DNA of 64,000 nucleotides from Limosilactobacillus balticus (GTDB taxonomy: Bacteria > Bacillota > Bacilli > Lactobacillales > Lactobacillaceae). The translations under genes and the position numbers were made by a program. Shown one piece after another: positions 9,593-19,838 of this stretch. Numbering within the stretch: the first letter of the stretch is position 1; each line of letters starts with the position of its first letter. The stretch spans positions 124,001-188,000 of the forward strand of contig NZ_JACIVH010000042.1 of assembly GCF_014145615.1 (NCBI RefSeq), written 5' to 3'. The notes under the pieces are model-generated. The model was not told the origin of the DNA. It saw nothing but the letters and a program-made list of their open reading frames with translations, and ran no database searches.

Positions 9593-11143
9593 ATGAAATT
9601 GCATATTACACCTGCTTTAGCATTATTGCGCGAGCACCATTTATTGGATCATGTTAGTAATTTGACTGATTTTACCGCAACTAGCGTGTCCTATGATTCA
9701 CGGAAGGTAAAATCAGGAACTTTATTCTTTTGTAAAGGAAATTTTTTGCCTAAATACCTAGCATCCGCTAAAGAAAAAGGTGCGATTGCGTATGTGGCTG
9801 AAAAAGAATATCCAGAAGGTGAAGGATTGCCAGCTATTATCGTGAACGACGAACAAAAAGCAATGTCTTTACTGGGGGCAGCATTTTATGGTTATCCGCA
9901 AAATGATTTGTTCATTATTGCAATTACAGGAACAAAAGGAAAAACAACAACGGCTTATTTTGCTGACCATATTCTAGCCCAAAGTACAGCTAATCATATT
10001 GCCCTTTTTTCAACGCTTGATCGGATTTTAGGCAATAAGCCGGAAGATAAATTTAAATCTGATTTGACTACTCCTGAATCCTTAGACCTTTTCCATGATA
10101 TGCGCGCTGCCGTTGATAATGGAATGACGCATTTAGTAATGGAAGTATCATCGCAAGCATACAAGAAAAACCGGATTTATGGTTTAAAGTATGATGTTGG
10201 AATTTTCTTAAACATCTCGCCAGACCATATTGGACGAAATGAGCACCCAACTTTTGCTGATTATCTTCACTGTAAGGAACAATTATTAGTAAATTCTGCT
10301 AAATGCTTAATCAATGCAGAAACTGAAAAATTTACCGATGTTTATTACACTGCTAAGGCAACTACACAGCCAGAAGACATTTTCTTATTTGCACGGCGAG
10401 GAGCGAACATCGAATTACCTGATAATGCCCAAATAGATTTTGAATATCGAAATGATTTAGAAGACCTTCATGAAAGTGAATTTGAGTTGACCGCCTTAAC
10501 TGAGAAAGCAAAGCAGTTGAACTTAGGTGGTCGTTATAAAACGAGTGTCCCTGGAGATTATAATGAAGGAAATGCGGTCGCTGCAATCATTGTCAGTGGA
10601 TTAGCTGGGGCGAGTGCTAACGATGCCGTAGAAACATTAAATCATGTTCACATCCGTGGTCGAATGGAAATGATTAACAGTAATACTCATGGAACAATTT
10701 ATGTTGATTATGCCCATAATTACGCTAGCTTGAAGCGACTCTTGGCATTCTTAAAACGACAAACTAATGCTGGTAAAGTAACAGTTGTCTTAGGAGCAAC
10801 CGGTGATAAAGGCATTTCGCGCCGTCCAGGGTTTGGTAAAGCTTTAACTGAAGAACAACCAGATGAAGTAATTTTGACGACTGATGATCCAGGGTTTGAA
10901 GATCCGATGACTATTGCCCGGGAAATAGATTCTTATATTGATCATGATAAGGTTAACCATATTCAATTTGAAATGGACCGCGAAACGGCGATCAAAAAGG
11001 CAATTGACGGTAGTGGAAATGATGATATTGTAGTCCTTGCAGGGAAGGGTGAAGATCCTTACCAGAAGATTAATGGTGAAGATGTCCCTTACCCAACTGA
11101 TGTGAAGATTGCACGTGATTATATTAATGAACTAGAAAAATAA
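9593..11143 (+). CDS. murE: UDP-N-acetylmuramoyl-tripeptide synthetase, probably L-lysine adding
   Basis: It adds the third residue to UDP-MurNAc-L-Ala-D-Glu in the cytoplasm. The 516-residue protein has the Mur ligase N-terminal domain, an ATP-binding loop [10 protein letters not shown] near residue 117, the central domain and the C-terminal domain. The substrate-selecting region reads DDPGFEDP rather than the DNPR of diaminopimelate-specific enzymes, supporting lysine. The next gene, 17 nt downstream, resembles a D-aspartate ligase, which would extend that lysine side chain, so the pair probably forms a cell-wall operon. Confidence 0.88.
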   Translation: MKLHITPALALLREHHLLDHVSNLTDFTATSVSYDSRKVKSGTLFFCKGNFLPKYLASAKEKGAIAYVAEKEYPEGEGLPAIIVNDEQKAMSLLGAAFYGYPQNDLFIIAITGTKGKTTTAYFADHILAQSTANHIALFSTLDRILGNKPEDKFKSDLTTPESLDLFHDMRAAVDNGMTHLVMEVSSQAYKKNRIYGLKYDVGIFLNISPDHIGRNEHPTFADYLHCKEQLLVNSAKCLINAETEKFTDVYYTAKATTQPEDIFLFARRGANIELPDNAQIDFEYRNDLEDLHESEFELTALTEKAKQLNLGGRYKTSVPGDYNEGNAVAAIIVSGLAGASANDAVETLNHVHIRGRMEMINSNTHGTIYVDYAHNYASLKRLLAFLKRQTNAGKVTVVLGATGDKGISRRPGFGKALTEEQPDEVILTTDDPGFEDPMTIAREIDSYIDHDKVNHIQFEMDRETAIKKAIDGSGNDDIVVLAGKGEDPYQKINGEDVPYPTDVKIARDYINELEK

Positions 11144-11160
11144 AGAGGAGTGGGGATCTA

Positions 11161-12405
11161 ATGAGTGAACAACCTTTTGTTCCATTGATTCTAGGTAGTG
11201 ATTTCAACGCTTACGGAATGGCACGGTCGATGTATGAAAAATATGGGATTAAGTCGCAATTATATGCTCGCCAACCATTGGCACCAACCCGTTATTCAAA
11301 AATTGTCGAGTTGCACTATAATGAACAATTACAATCACCAGAAGTGTTTACGAAGGTTTTAATTGAAGCGGCAGATGAATTTGCTAAGCAGGGCAAGAAG
11401 ACCGTTTTAATTAGTTGCGGGGATGACTATACTGAATTAGTTGCGAAAAATCGTAAAGAACTTTCTCAGCACATGTTCTGCCCGTATGCTGATTATGATG
11501 AAGTAGCAACATTAACGGATAAAGAGAAGTTCTACAATGTCTGCGAAAAGTATGGTTTGCCTTATCCTAAAACTGATATTTTAAAACCAGACCTTGATTA
11601 TAAGAACTATAAATCACCATTTGAATTTCCAATTGCTTTGAAGGCTGCTGATGCGGTGCAATGGCATAAGGGAAACTTTGAAGGATACGAAAAGGCTTAT
11701 ATTATTAAGACGCCAGAAAGATTAGCGGAAGTTCTTGAGATTATCTATGAGCATAGTCCATACAATGGGGACCTCGTTTTACAAGAATTTATTCCTGGTG
11801 ATGATAGTAATATGCGGACCATTAATTGTTATGTCGATAAAGATCATAAGGTAAAGATGATGTGTTTGGGTCACCCACTTCTTGAAGATTGTAATCCAGC
11901 AAATGTTGGTAATTATGTTGCGATTATGCCAACGAATGACCAACAAATCTATGACAACATCAAGAATTTCCTTGAAAGTATTGAATTTACTGGATTTGTT
12001 AACTTTGATTTAAAATATGACCGTCGTGATGGCCAATTCAAGGTATTTGACCTCAATCCTCGCCAAGGTCGTAGTAGTTTCTTCGTTTCATTAAATGGCT
12101 ATCAACTTGCTACTTTCCCAGTTGAAGATTACGTTTTTGATAACTTAAAAGATCAAGAGACGATTTATGGGAACAAGGATGAAAGTAACTACAAGTTATG
12201 GCTTGGGGTTTCAAAAAAGACCTTCCTTCAGTATGCTAAAAATAATGAAATTAAAAAGCAGGCTGAAAAACTTATTAAAGAAGGCCGCTATGGAACAACT
12301 TTCCATTATGACAAGGACATGAATTTCATGCGGTGGTTAATGGAACAACGGATTAATCATAATTATCAAAAGAACTTTGAAAAGTACTTTGTCGAAAAGA
12401 AATAA
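11161..12405 (+). CDS. ATP-grasp carboxylate-amine ligase, probable D-aspartate ligase
   Basis: A 414-residue ATP-grasp enzyme with an N-terminal [12 protein letters not shown] segment, an ATP-binding central part (about 120-300) and a metal-binding [10 protein letters not shown] motif. It resembles the Enterococcus faecium D-aspartate ligase (Asl), which activates D-Asp and attaches it to the lysine epsilon-amine of the peptidoglycan precursor. Location right after murE supports this. ATG 11161 follows GAGGAGTGGGG. Exact substrate (D-Asp or another carboxylate) is inferred from family resemblance and context only. Confidence 0.75.
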   Translation: MSEQPFVPLILGSDFNAYGMARSMYEKYGIKSQLYARQPLAPTRYSKIVELHYNEQLQSPEVFTKVLIEAADEFAKQGKKTVLISCGDDYTELVAKNRKELSQHMFCPYADYDEVATLTDKEKFYNVCEKYGLPYPKTDILKPDLDYKNYKSPFEFPIALKAADAVQWHKGNFEGYEKAYIIKTPERLAEVLEIIYEHSPYNGDLVLQEFIPGDDSNMRTINCYVDKDHKVKMMCLGHPLLEDCNPANVGNYVAIMPTNDQQIYDNIKNFLESIEFTGFVNFDLKYDRRDGQFKVFDLNPRQGRSSFFVSLNGYQLATFPVEDYVFDNLKDQETIYGNKDESNYKLWLGVSKKTFLQYAKNNEIKKQAEKLIKEGRYGTTFHYDKDMNFMRWLMEQRINHNYQKNFEKYFVEKK

Positions 12406-12410
12406 AAATT

Positions 12411-12451
12411 AAAAGAAGCAGGAAATGCATAAATTTTCTGCTTCTTTTTTT
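12411..12451 (+). terminator. Terminator of murE-ligase operon
   Basis: AGAAGCAG and CTGCTTCT arms with supporting A/T pairs and a run of T. Confidence 0.85.
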
Positions 12452-12578
12452 GCGCCTTAATATCTTTTTAATGTTATTAAATGTGAAAATAATATATTAT
12501 TTATTATAAATAACTTTTCAGGTTTTATTACTAGTTGTATGATTAATAACAGTTAGATAAAGAAATTGAGGAATTATA

Positions 12579-13184
12579 ATGAAAGCATTTCGTGAAGCAA
12601 TGAGTTGGATTATTCCCATTTTAATCGGGTTAATAATCGCATTAGTAATTAAGCAGTTTTTCTTTCAAATTGTTCGGGTTGATGGACCATCCATGCAACC
12701 AAACTTACAAAATAATGAACGAGTATTTTGCTTGAAAACTGCCAAGATCCATCATGGAAGTGTCGTTGTATTTGATGCTAATGGTGTTGATCCGCAAGTA
12801 TCGGTCAAGACTGATTATGTTAAGCGAGTAATTGGACTTCCTGGTGATACTGTTAGCTCTAAGAATGGAAACATTTATGTTAATGGCAAAAAGATTAATC
12901 AAGACTACATTAGCAAGAGTCAACGAACAACTGGAACTGGAAACTGGACATTGCGTAGTATTTCAGTTCAGAATAGCTGGCTAAAAAATAACGGTGCCAC
13001 AAAAGTTCCGAAGGGTGAATACTTTGTTCTTGGGGATCACCGGAGCGTTTCAAATGATGGTCGTTACTGGGGATTTGTACCTAAGAGTAAGATTGATGGG
13101 GTTGTAAAAGTTCCATCATGGACTGGGACAAAGACGACTCGCGAAAATGTTAATAAAGAATGGCAGCACTTCTATGATAAGTAA
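12579..13184 (+). CDS. lepB: Signal peptidase I
   Basis: Membrane-bound serine protease that removes signal peptides from exported proteins. The 201-residue protein has one N-terminal membrane segment (about 9-29), catalytic Ser38 in GPSMQP, catalytic Lys82 in DYVKRVIGLPGD, and box E GDHRSVSNDGRYWG. This is the short Gram-positive (SipS-like) type. ATG 12579 follows TTGAGGAA. It could process the exported flavodoxins and esterase encoded near 32-34 kb. Confidence 0.93.
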   Translation: MKAFREAMSWIIPILIGLIIALVIKQFFFQIVRVDGPSMQPNLQNNERVFCLKTAKIHHGSVVVFDANGVDPQVSVKTDYVKRVIGLPGDTVSSKNGNIYVNGKKINQDYISKSQRTTGTGNWTLRSISVQNSWLKNNGATKVPKGEYFVLGDHRSVSNDGRYWGFVPKSKIDGVVKVPSWTGTKTTRENVNKEWQHFYDK

Positions 13185-13221
13185 TAATTAGTGGGTAAAA
13201 ATACTGTAAGGAAGCTTTGAT

Positions 13222-13719
13222 ATGGATTATCAAATTCGGTTAGCGACAATAAATGATTTACCAGCGATTGTCGATATATTTAATCAAGCCATTCCGCTGC
13301 AAGTCAACGATGAGAGTGCACCGATTGAGGTTGTTGATCGGCGTGAATGGTTTATGCAATTTGACAGTACTCATCCAATTTGGGTCGCAACAATAGATGA
13401 CCAGGTGATCGCTTGGTGTGCGCTTGAGTATTTTTATCCGCATCCCGCCTATGATCATTCGGCACAGATAGCTATTTATATTCATGAAGATTATCGACGG
13501 CAACATCTAGGCCGTGATTTATTAACATATGCGCAAAAACAAATTGAAGATCATTTAGATATAAGAACTGTAATTGCGTATATTTATATTGAAAATCAAG
13601 CAAGCTATCATCTTTTTACTTCCTGCGGGTACAAAGAATGGGGCAAGTTACCACAAATTTCTGAAATAAATGGTCAAATGCGCTCTCTTTATATGATGGG
13701 TAAGCATTTTAATGAGTAG
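13222..13719 (+). CDS. GNAT family N-acetyltransferase, phosphinothricin-acetyltransferase-like
   Basis: A 165-residue single-domain GNAT enzyme. It begins IRLATINDLPAIVDIFNQAI, has the acetyl-CoA pyrophosphate loop near YRRQHLGRDLL (about residues 92-102) and the C-terminal YHLFTSCGYKEWG typical of the Pat/YwnH branch, which acetylates small amines such as phosphinothricin or methionine sulfoximine. The real substrate is unknown. It lies 37 nt after lepB and ends at a strong terminator. Confidence 0.8.
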   Translation: MDYQIRLATINDLPAIVDIFNQAIPLQVNDESAPIEVVDRREWFMQFDSTHPIWVATIDDQVIAWCALEYFYPHPAYDHSAQIAIYIHEDYRRQHLGRDLLTYAQKQIEDHLDIRTVIAYIYIENQASYHLFTSCGYKEWGKLPQISEINGQMRSLYMMGKHFNE

Positions 13720-13729
13720 AAATCTTTAT

Positions 13730-13764
13730 GAGGTTGAACAAATGTAAGTTTCAACCTCTTTTTT
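13730..13764 (+). terminator. Terminator after the GNAT gene
   Basis: GAGGTTGA and TCAACCTC arms followed by TTTTTT. It overlaps the longest frame of the next gene (from 13728), so that gene must start later. Confidence 0.85.
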
Positions 13765-13859
13765 GTTGTTCAAATCAAGGCTTACCATTTTACATTTATC
13801 GAATAAATGACGACAATAGCTTTGTAGGGACAACTTTAAGTATGAAAGGATGGAGAACA

Positions 13860-14723
13860 ATGATTTTAGACGAGACAATTACTCTTAACAGTGGTGTGAA
13901 AATTCCAAAGTTTGCATTAGGAACCTGGATGATTGATGATGACCAAGTAGCCGAAGCAGTTCGCAATGCAATTAAGCTTGGTTACCGGCACATTGATACT
14001 GCTCAAGCATATGGAAATGAGCGAGGAGTTGGTGAAGGTGTCCGCACAGCTGGTGTAGATCGAGATAAAATCTTTGTTACTTCAAAGGTAGCTGCCGAAC
14101 ATAAGGACTATGATGTAACTAAAAAGTCAATTGATGAAACTCTCGAAAAGATGGGGCTTGATTATATCGATATGATGATCATCCATAGTCCACAACCATG
14201 GAAAGAAGTAAATCAGTCTGACAATCGATACCTTGAAGGAAATCTTGCGGCATGGCGGGCTATGGAAGATGCTGTAAATGAAGGTAAGATTCGGACAATT
14301 GGGGTTTCTAATTTTGAAAAAGCTGATCTTGAAAATCTTATCAAGAATAGCGATACTGTTCCCGCTGTTGATCAAGTTTTAGCTCATATTGGTCATACTC
14401 CATTCAATCTTTTATCATTTACTCACGAACATGACATTGCGGTTGAAGCATATTCACCAGTTGCTCACGGAGCTGCTTTAGATAACCCCGTAATTGAAAA
14501 GATGGCGAAAAAGTACAACGTTTCAGTCCCGCAATTATGCATTCGGTATGATTGGCAATTAGGAATGATTGTCTTACCAAAGACTGCTAATCCAGCGCAC
14601 ATGAAGGAGAATGCTGAAATCAATTTTGAAATTTCCGAAGCTGATATGGATCTATTGCGGCGGGTAAAGCCATTAGACTACGGCGATTTTGATGTCTTCC
14701 CAGTTTATGGCGGAAAAATGTAA
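13860..14723 (+). CDS. Aldo/keto reductase
   Basis: NAD(P)H-dependent carbonyl reductase with a (beta/alpha)8 barrel. From ATG 13860 (after GGATGGAG) it has 287 residues. Tetrad motifs are DTAQAYGNE (Asp and Tyr), TSKVAAE (Lys) and IHSPQPW (His). The family covers 2,5-diketogluconate and methylglyoxal-type reductases; the substrate is not visible. The start was moved 44 codons downstream because the longer frame begins in the preceding terminator. An oxidoreductase pseudogene follows. First member of the redox island. Confidence 0.88.
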   Translation: MILDETITLNSGVKIPKFALGTWMIDDDQVAEAVRNAIKLGYRHIDTAQAYGNERGVGEGVRTAGVDRDKIFVTSKVAAEHKDYDVTKKSIDETLEKMGLDYIDMMIIHSPQPWKEVNQSDNRYLEGNLAAWRAMEDAVNEGKIRTIGVSNFEKADLENLIKNSDTVPAVDQVLAHIGHTPFNLLSFTHEHDIAVEAYSPVAHGAALDNPVIEKMAKKYNVSVPQLCIRYDWQLGMIVLPKTANPAHMKENAEINFEISEADMDLLRRVKPLDYGDFDVFPVYGGKM

Positions 14724-14780
14724 AAAATGGTCGGTCTAAGGATCTAGCGAGCATAAAGAGGGTATTGATTGGTGTTGATG

Positions 14781-15126
14781 TTGATGTTTATGTTTATGTT
14801 GCTATGCCTACCATGAAGCCACTAATTAAGGTAATGGACAAAGCTGGTGTCAAGCGTTTTATCGCAATGTCAGTCTCTGATATTTAGCAAGAAGTTGCAG
14901 GTTCTTTCCAAGCTTGATATCGTGAACACACTGGTTATGCAATGATCCAGCAAAGACAGAAGTAGATGTTACTAAGAAGGGTGAACCATTCAAGGATGCC
15001 CAAATCACCCGTGAAGCAGTTGCTAAATTTGCTGCTGAACTTCTTACGGGTAAGCAAAACTATCATCGCGAAAGTCTCGGTATCGGTGAACCAAATACTG
15101 AATGGACAAAGCTCAGTTTTTACTAA
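14781..15126 (+). pseudogene. Decayed NAD(P)-binding oxidoreductase
   Basis: One frame reads VYVAMPTMKPLIKVMDKAGV...KRFIAMSVSDI, then TAG, then QEVAGSFQA, TGA and YREHTGYAMIQ. After a frameshift the next frame gives TREAVAKFAAELLTGKQNYH and ends ESLGIGEPNTEWTKLSFY at a TAA. The pattern (KRFI after a helix, terminal SREAVA segment) matches the C-terminal two thirds of NAD(P)H-binding (NmrA-like) proteins such as the intact one at 21791. The N-terminal nucleotide-binding segment is missing. Two stops plus a frameshift make it non-functional. Confidence 0.75.
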
Positions 15127-15141
15127 AAATAAATGATTAAT

Positions 15142-15192
15142 AAAAGACGTCAATTATTGAATTACTCTAAATTCGAATAATTGGCGTCTTTT
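15142..15192. terminator. Bidirectional terminator
   Basis: AAAAGACG...TCAATTATT pairs with AATAATTGG...CGTCTTTT, giving A and T runs on both sides. It can serve the pseudogene side and the convergent LysR gene. Confidence 0.8.
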
Positions 15193-15206
15193 CATGTATT
15201 GTTAAT

Positions 15207-16082
15207 TTATTTAGGCCAAATCTGAATAAGATGTTTTAAGAAAGGTTGGATTAACTGTCGATCCCTTTTTAAATAAGTACCATAAAACTCAATTTTGTTA
15301 TTTTTATCAACGATCGGTAGTTTAGTATGATTACCATTACTAAATCGTTCAAAAGTAGCTGACGTTTCTTCTGTTAGGTTGGAATAGAAAAAAGGAAAAT
15401 TCGAGTATTGGCTAAGTTCGCGCATTGAAGAGAGATCTTGTTGATACAGAAATTTCGCAGCGGGAATGTGTTCTTCGATAATTTTTTCCCAAGGTCCCGT
15501 ATCCTGAACAACCAAAAAGATAAGGCCAACTAACTGTTTAAAAGAAACACTTTTATGCTGAGCTAATGGGTGAAATTTGTCAATTCCGACACCGATATAC
15601 TCAATTCCAATATACATCGATTCAACTTCATCAGTGTTATATTCTTTATCGGTAAAGATTAAACGTTCTTTAAGTGTTTGGAGATTGGTAAGGATATTCT
15701 CTGGTTTTATTAATTGATGGTTGAGTTCTAAATGACTTGTAAATTGATTCTTAAAGGCATCAATAAGTCTAATCGGTCCAGGTGCAATTGACGATATTGT
15801 GATTTTATGGCTTAAGCGGTCAAAGTTTAGGATTTTTTCGGTAAAGTTATTCTCTGCTTGAAGTAATTTTTTAGCTTCGGCAGCTGCAAGAAGGCCAGTT
15901 TCGTTAAGCAAAATTCGATTACTAATTTCACGATTGAATAGGGAAACGCCTAATTCTTGCTCCAGCTTTTTCATTCCACGAGTGACGGTTGGTTGTGTAA
16001 CCATGAGATGTTCAGCCGTTGCACTCAAGGTCCCATACTTATGGAAGGCAACTAATTCGGTGAGAAGTTCTAAATCAACCAT
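15207..16082 (-). CDS. LysR family transcriptional regulator
   Basis: A 291-residue LysR protein from ATG 16082 (RBS AGAAAGG); an in-frame TTG three codons earlier is less likely. The N-terminal winged helix (about 1-60) has TLSATAEHLMVTQPTVTRGM, and the rest is the effector-binding domain. It is divergent from the aldo/keto reductase at 16217, its probable target, separated by 134 nt. It is a clear paralogue of the LysR at 24791; both upstream regions share TAGTAATTTTC. Confidence 0.88.
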   Translation of the reverse strand: MVDLELLTELVAFHKYGTLSATAEHLMVTQPTVTRGMKKLEQELGVSLFNREISNRILLNETGLLAAAEAKKLLQAENNFTEKILNFDRLSHKITISSIAPGPIRLIDAFKNQFTSHLELNHQLIKPENILTNLQTLKERLIFTDKEYNTDEVESMYIGIEYIGVGIDKFHPLAQHKSVSFKQLVGLIFLVVQDTGPWEKIIEEHIPAAKFLYQQDLSSMRELSQYSNFPFFYSNLTEETSATFERFSNGNHTKLPIVDKNNKIEFYGTYLKRDRQLIQPFLKHLIQIWPK

Positions 16083-16125
16083 AATATCCAACCTTTCTAC
16101 TATTCGTTATCTGTATAGTAACATA

Positions 16126-16142
16126 CTTAATTAGTAATTTTC
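16126..16142. promoter_or_regulatory. Candidate LysR-family operator
   Basis: CTTAATTAGTAATTTTC, about 45-60 nt upstream of the LysR start, closely matches TTAAGTAGTAATTTTC at 25715-25730 upstream of the paralogous LysR gene. Shared placement and sequence suggest a related regulator-binding site; the claim rests on two copies only. Confidence 0.4.
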
Positions 16143-16216
16143 TTTTTCAAGCTTGCTCACTATACTATAACCAAGTTGATAAGTTAAACCAGCTTTTGCA
16201 AAGGAGATTGATTTAT

Positions 16217-17077
16217 ATGGATTATGTAACACTAAACGATGGAAATAAGATGCCACAATTAGGTTTCGGTGTTTTCCAAGTACCAGATCTTAGTCAAGCA
16301 GAGCAAGCCGTTAGTGACGCACTTGAAGTTGGCTATCGTTTAATTGATACTGCTTCTGCTTATGGTAATGAATCAGCGGTTGGTAATGCGATTAAGAAGA
16401 GTGGTATTGATCGAAATGAAATTTTTGTTACTTCTAAACTATGGGTTGATCACTTTACATATGAAAAAGCAAAACAAGGGATTGACGATTCATTAACTAA
16501 GCTTGGTCTCGATTACATGGACCTCTATCTTCTTCATCAACCATACGGGGATGTAGCTGGGGCTTGGCGTGCATTAGAAGAAGCCCAACAAGCTGGTAAG
16601 ATTAAATCAATCGGTGTTTCTAACTTTGCGCCTGACCAATTAATTAATTTGGAATTGATGAGTAATGTAAAGCCTGCTGTCAACCAAATTGAAATTTCTC
16701 CATGGTACCAAGAAGACGATGCTGTTAAATTCAACCAGCAACAAGATATTCAACCAGAAGCATGGGCACCGTTTGCTGAAGGTAAACATGATATCTTTAC
16801 CAATGAAACAATTGCTAAGATTGGTTCTAAATATGGTAAGAGCAATGGTCAAGTAATACTTCGCTGGTTAATTCAACGGGGAATCGTGGTTATTCCAAAG
16901 TCTGTTCACAAGACGCGGATGGCTGAAAATTTTGATGTCTTTGACTTTGAGCTTAGTCCTGAAGATATGAAGACAATGGCAAGCCTTGATAAGAATGAGA
17001 GCCAATTCTTTGACCATCGCGACCCAGCAGCGATTGAGAGTATTTTTGGATCAAGTTTAAAGGCATTACGGGACTAA
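16217..17077 (+). CDS. Aldo/keto reductase
   Basis: A 286-residue NAD(P)H-dependent carbonyl reductase. Start ATG 16217 follows AAGGAG; an in-frame extension upstream would swallow this RBS. Motifs: DTASAYGNE, TSKLWVD, LHQPYGD, and NADP-binding IPKSVHKTRMAEN near the C-terminus. It is divergent from a LysR gene and followed after 19 nt by an SDR gene, so the two reductases form an operon probably controlled by that LysR. Substrate unknown. Confidence 0.88.
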   Translation: MDYVTLNDGNKMPQLGFGVFQVPDLSQAEQAVSDALEVGYRLIDTASAYGNESAVGNAIKKSGIDRNEIFVTSKLWVDHFTYEKAKQGIDDSLTKLGLDYMDLYLLHQPYGDVAGAWRALEEAQQAGKIKSIGVSNFAPDQLINLELMSNVKPAVNQIEISPWYQEDDAVKFNQQQDIQPEAWAPFAEGKHDIFTNETIAKIGSKYGKSNGQVILRWLIQRGIVVIPKSVHKTRMAENFDVFDFELSPEDMKTMASLDKNESQFFDHRDPAAIESIFGSSLKALRD

Positions 17078-17096
17078 AAGAAAGAAGGCAAATTAA

Positions 17097-17840
17097 ATGG
17101 CAGAAAGTAAAGTAGTAGTAATTACCGGTGCATCGAGTGGGATGGGTGAAGCAACTGCTAAACTCCTTGCTAAGGATGGCGACAAGTTAGTTCTTGGCGC
17201 TCGTCGTGAAAACCGCCTTCAAGAAATAGCTAAGGATATTGAAAAGCTTGGTGGAGAAGCAGTTTATGCCGCTACAGATGTTACTAATGATGATGAAGTT
17301 GAAGCATTAGCAAAACTTGCAATCGATAAGTTTGGTCGAATTGATGTGTGGATTAATTCTGCTGGTATCATGCCTCAATCATTGCTTGCACAAAAGAAAG
17401 TTAAAGACTGGGATATGATGATTGATATCAACATCAAGGGAACATTATATGGTATTGGTGCTGCTTTGCCATACATGATGAAGCAAAAGAGCGGTCAAAT
17501 CATTAATATCGCTTCCATTGCTGGTCACATTGTCGGTCCATTGAGTTCAGTATATTCTGGAACCAAGTATGCAGTTCGAGCAATCAGTGAGGGCCTTCGT
17601 CAAGAAATGGCACAAGCTCAGTCTAATGTTCGGGTAACTTTGATTTCACCAGGGGCGGTTGATACTGGCTTAGTGGATTCAATTACCGATGAACAAGTTA
17701 AGAAGGGAACAGAAGAATTCTACAAGAATTTCAGTATTCCCGTTGATCGGATTGCTCAAACCATTAAGCAATCGATCGACTTACCAGCAGATGCTGCTTG
17801 GAATGAAGTAATTATTCGACCAACTAGTCAACAAATGTAA
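17097..17840 (+). CDS. Short-chain dehydrogenase/reductase (SDR)
   Basis: A 247-residue classical SDR. The cofactor motif TGASSGMG is at residues 10-17 and is followed by an Arg-containing GARRENR, suggesting NADP(H). The NSAG motif and the active-site YSGTK are present. It belongs to the YdfG/serine-dehydrogenase-like branch common in lactobacilli. Second gene of the operon starting at 16217. A strong terminator follows. Confidence 0.88.
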   Translation: MAESKVVVITGASSGMGEATAKLLAKDGDKLVLGARRENRLQEIAKDIEKLGGEAVYAATDVTNDDEVEALAKLAIDKFGRIDVWINSAGIMPQSLLAQKKVKDWDMMIDINIKGTLYGIGAALPYMMKQKSGQIINIASIAGHIVGPLSSVYSGTKYAVRAISEGLRQEMAQAQSNVRVTLISPGAVDTGLVDSITDEQVKKGTEEFYKNFSIPVDRIAQTIKQSIDLPADAAWNEVIIRPTSQQM

Positions 17841-17872
17841 GATATAAATAATCTAAGTGATACAATGCGTTT

Positions 17873-17912
17873 AAAAGTTGAGGTTACAGTGATTCCGCGG
17901 CCTCAACTTTTT
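17873..17912 (+). terminator. Terminator after the SDR gene
   Basis: AAAGTTGAGG and CCTCAACTTT arms followed by T residues. Confidence 0.85.
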
Positions 17913-17946
17913 CTAAAAATTATTTCTACTTTTTTGAAATTTTCTC

Positions 17947-18801
<855 letters not shown>

Positions 18802-18823
18802 TAACATAAATCTAATTAATATC

Positions 18824-18857
18824 AAAAGTGCGGTTGACGTCAAGTCGCCGCGCTTTT
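18824..18857 (+). terminator. Terminator after the glucose-dehydrogenase-like gene
   Basis: AAAAGTGCGG pairs with CCGCGCTTTT (one G-U pair). The longest frame of the following gene begins inside it, supporting the later start at 18897. Confidence 0.75.
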
Positions 18858-18896
18858 ACTACATATAAGTTTATATTGAGAGGGAAGTGTTTATTT

Positions 18897-19832
18897 ATGA
18901 AGAAGAAGCATTCAGTATCAAATTTAGGCTGGCGTACTTTAATGTCATTTGTTGGAATTACAATTTTATCGTTAGGGACAGCATTTTTACGTGGTGGTCA
19001 AGTAGGACTAGATCCATTTACTGCTACTAATACAGGGATTTCTGGACATTTAAGTATGAGTCTAGGAGTTTATCAATTATTAGCAAATGCTGCGATCTTT
19101 ATCTTTATTTTGATTATGGATCGGCACAAAATTGGGATTGGAACCTTATTAAACATGGTCTTAGTTGGCTTTGAAGTTCAATGGTTTATTGCTCTTTATC
19201 AACAAATCTTTGGAACACATGCTAATATTATTGTCATTATTTCTGACTTGATTATTGGATTAATTCTATTTACGTTAGGAGCTTCAATGTATATGGGGGC
19301 AGATTTAGGGGTTGCCCCATATGATGCGATTGCGCCTATTCTATCTGATCGTTTGCACACCCAATACCGGACAATTCGGATTGCACAAGATATTCTCTTT
19401 ATGATTGTCGCTTACTTTATTGGAGGTCCCGTTGGTGTTGGTACTGTTATTGTTGCCTTCTTTACTGGTCCCCTCATTACTTTCTGGGATAACCATGTTA
19501 GTTTACCAATGCGCCGGACAATTGATAATGCGCAAGATATGTCTGCTGGACGCCGTGTAGGTTATCTATTAACACGTTTTGGTAAAAGTAGTTATGATCT
19601 TGTATCCCGTTCATATGAATTAACAAACTTAATGCAACGGCGATTATCTCAATATTCTCCTAAAGATATTGAAGACCAATTAAAAATCACCCGTCGAAAC
19701 ATGGAAATTGCCAAAGCTTCATATCAAAGTTCTGAACGGCGTTATGATATGCTAAGAGCAGAACTGCAACGGCGAAAGAAGCAAGCAGCTACTGGTCCCA
19801 AAGCAGTAAAAAATCAAACAGAAGAAGGCTAA
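18897..19832 (+). CDS. YczE/YyaS/YitT family membrane protein
   Basis: A 311-residue protein with about five hydrophobic segments in residues 10-200 and the YczE-type features GLDPFTA and GVAPYDAI, followed by an unusually long hydrophilic, probably coiled-coil C-terminus (about 205-311) rich in Arg, Gln and Lys. ATG 18897 follows GAGAGGGAAG. The family's role is unclear (YczE is linked to surfactin production in Bacillus). The lactonase gene follows after 6 nt, so the two are co-transcribed. Confidence 0.75.
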   Translation: MKKKHSVSNLGWRTLMSFVGITILSLGTAFLRGGQVGLDPFTATNTGISGHLSMSLGVYQLLANAAIFIFILIMDRHKIGIGTLLNMVLVGFEVQWFIALYQQIFGTHANIIVIISDLIIGLILFTLGASMYMGADLGVAPYDAIAPILSDRLHTQYRTIRIAQDILFMIVAYFIGGPVGVGTVIVAFFTGPLITFWDNHVSLPMRRTIDNAQDMSAGRRVGYLLTRFGKSSYDLVSRSYELTNLMQRRLSQYSPKDIEDQLKITRRNMEIAKASYQSSERRYDMLRAELQRRKKQAATGPKAVKNQTEEG

Positions 19833-19838
19833 TTGATA

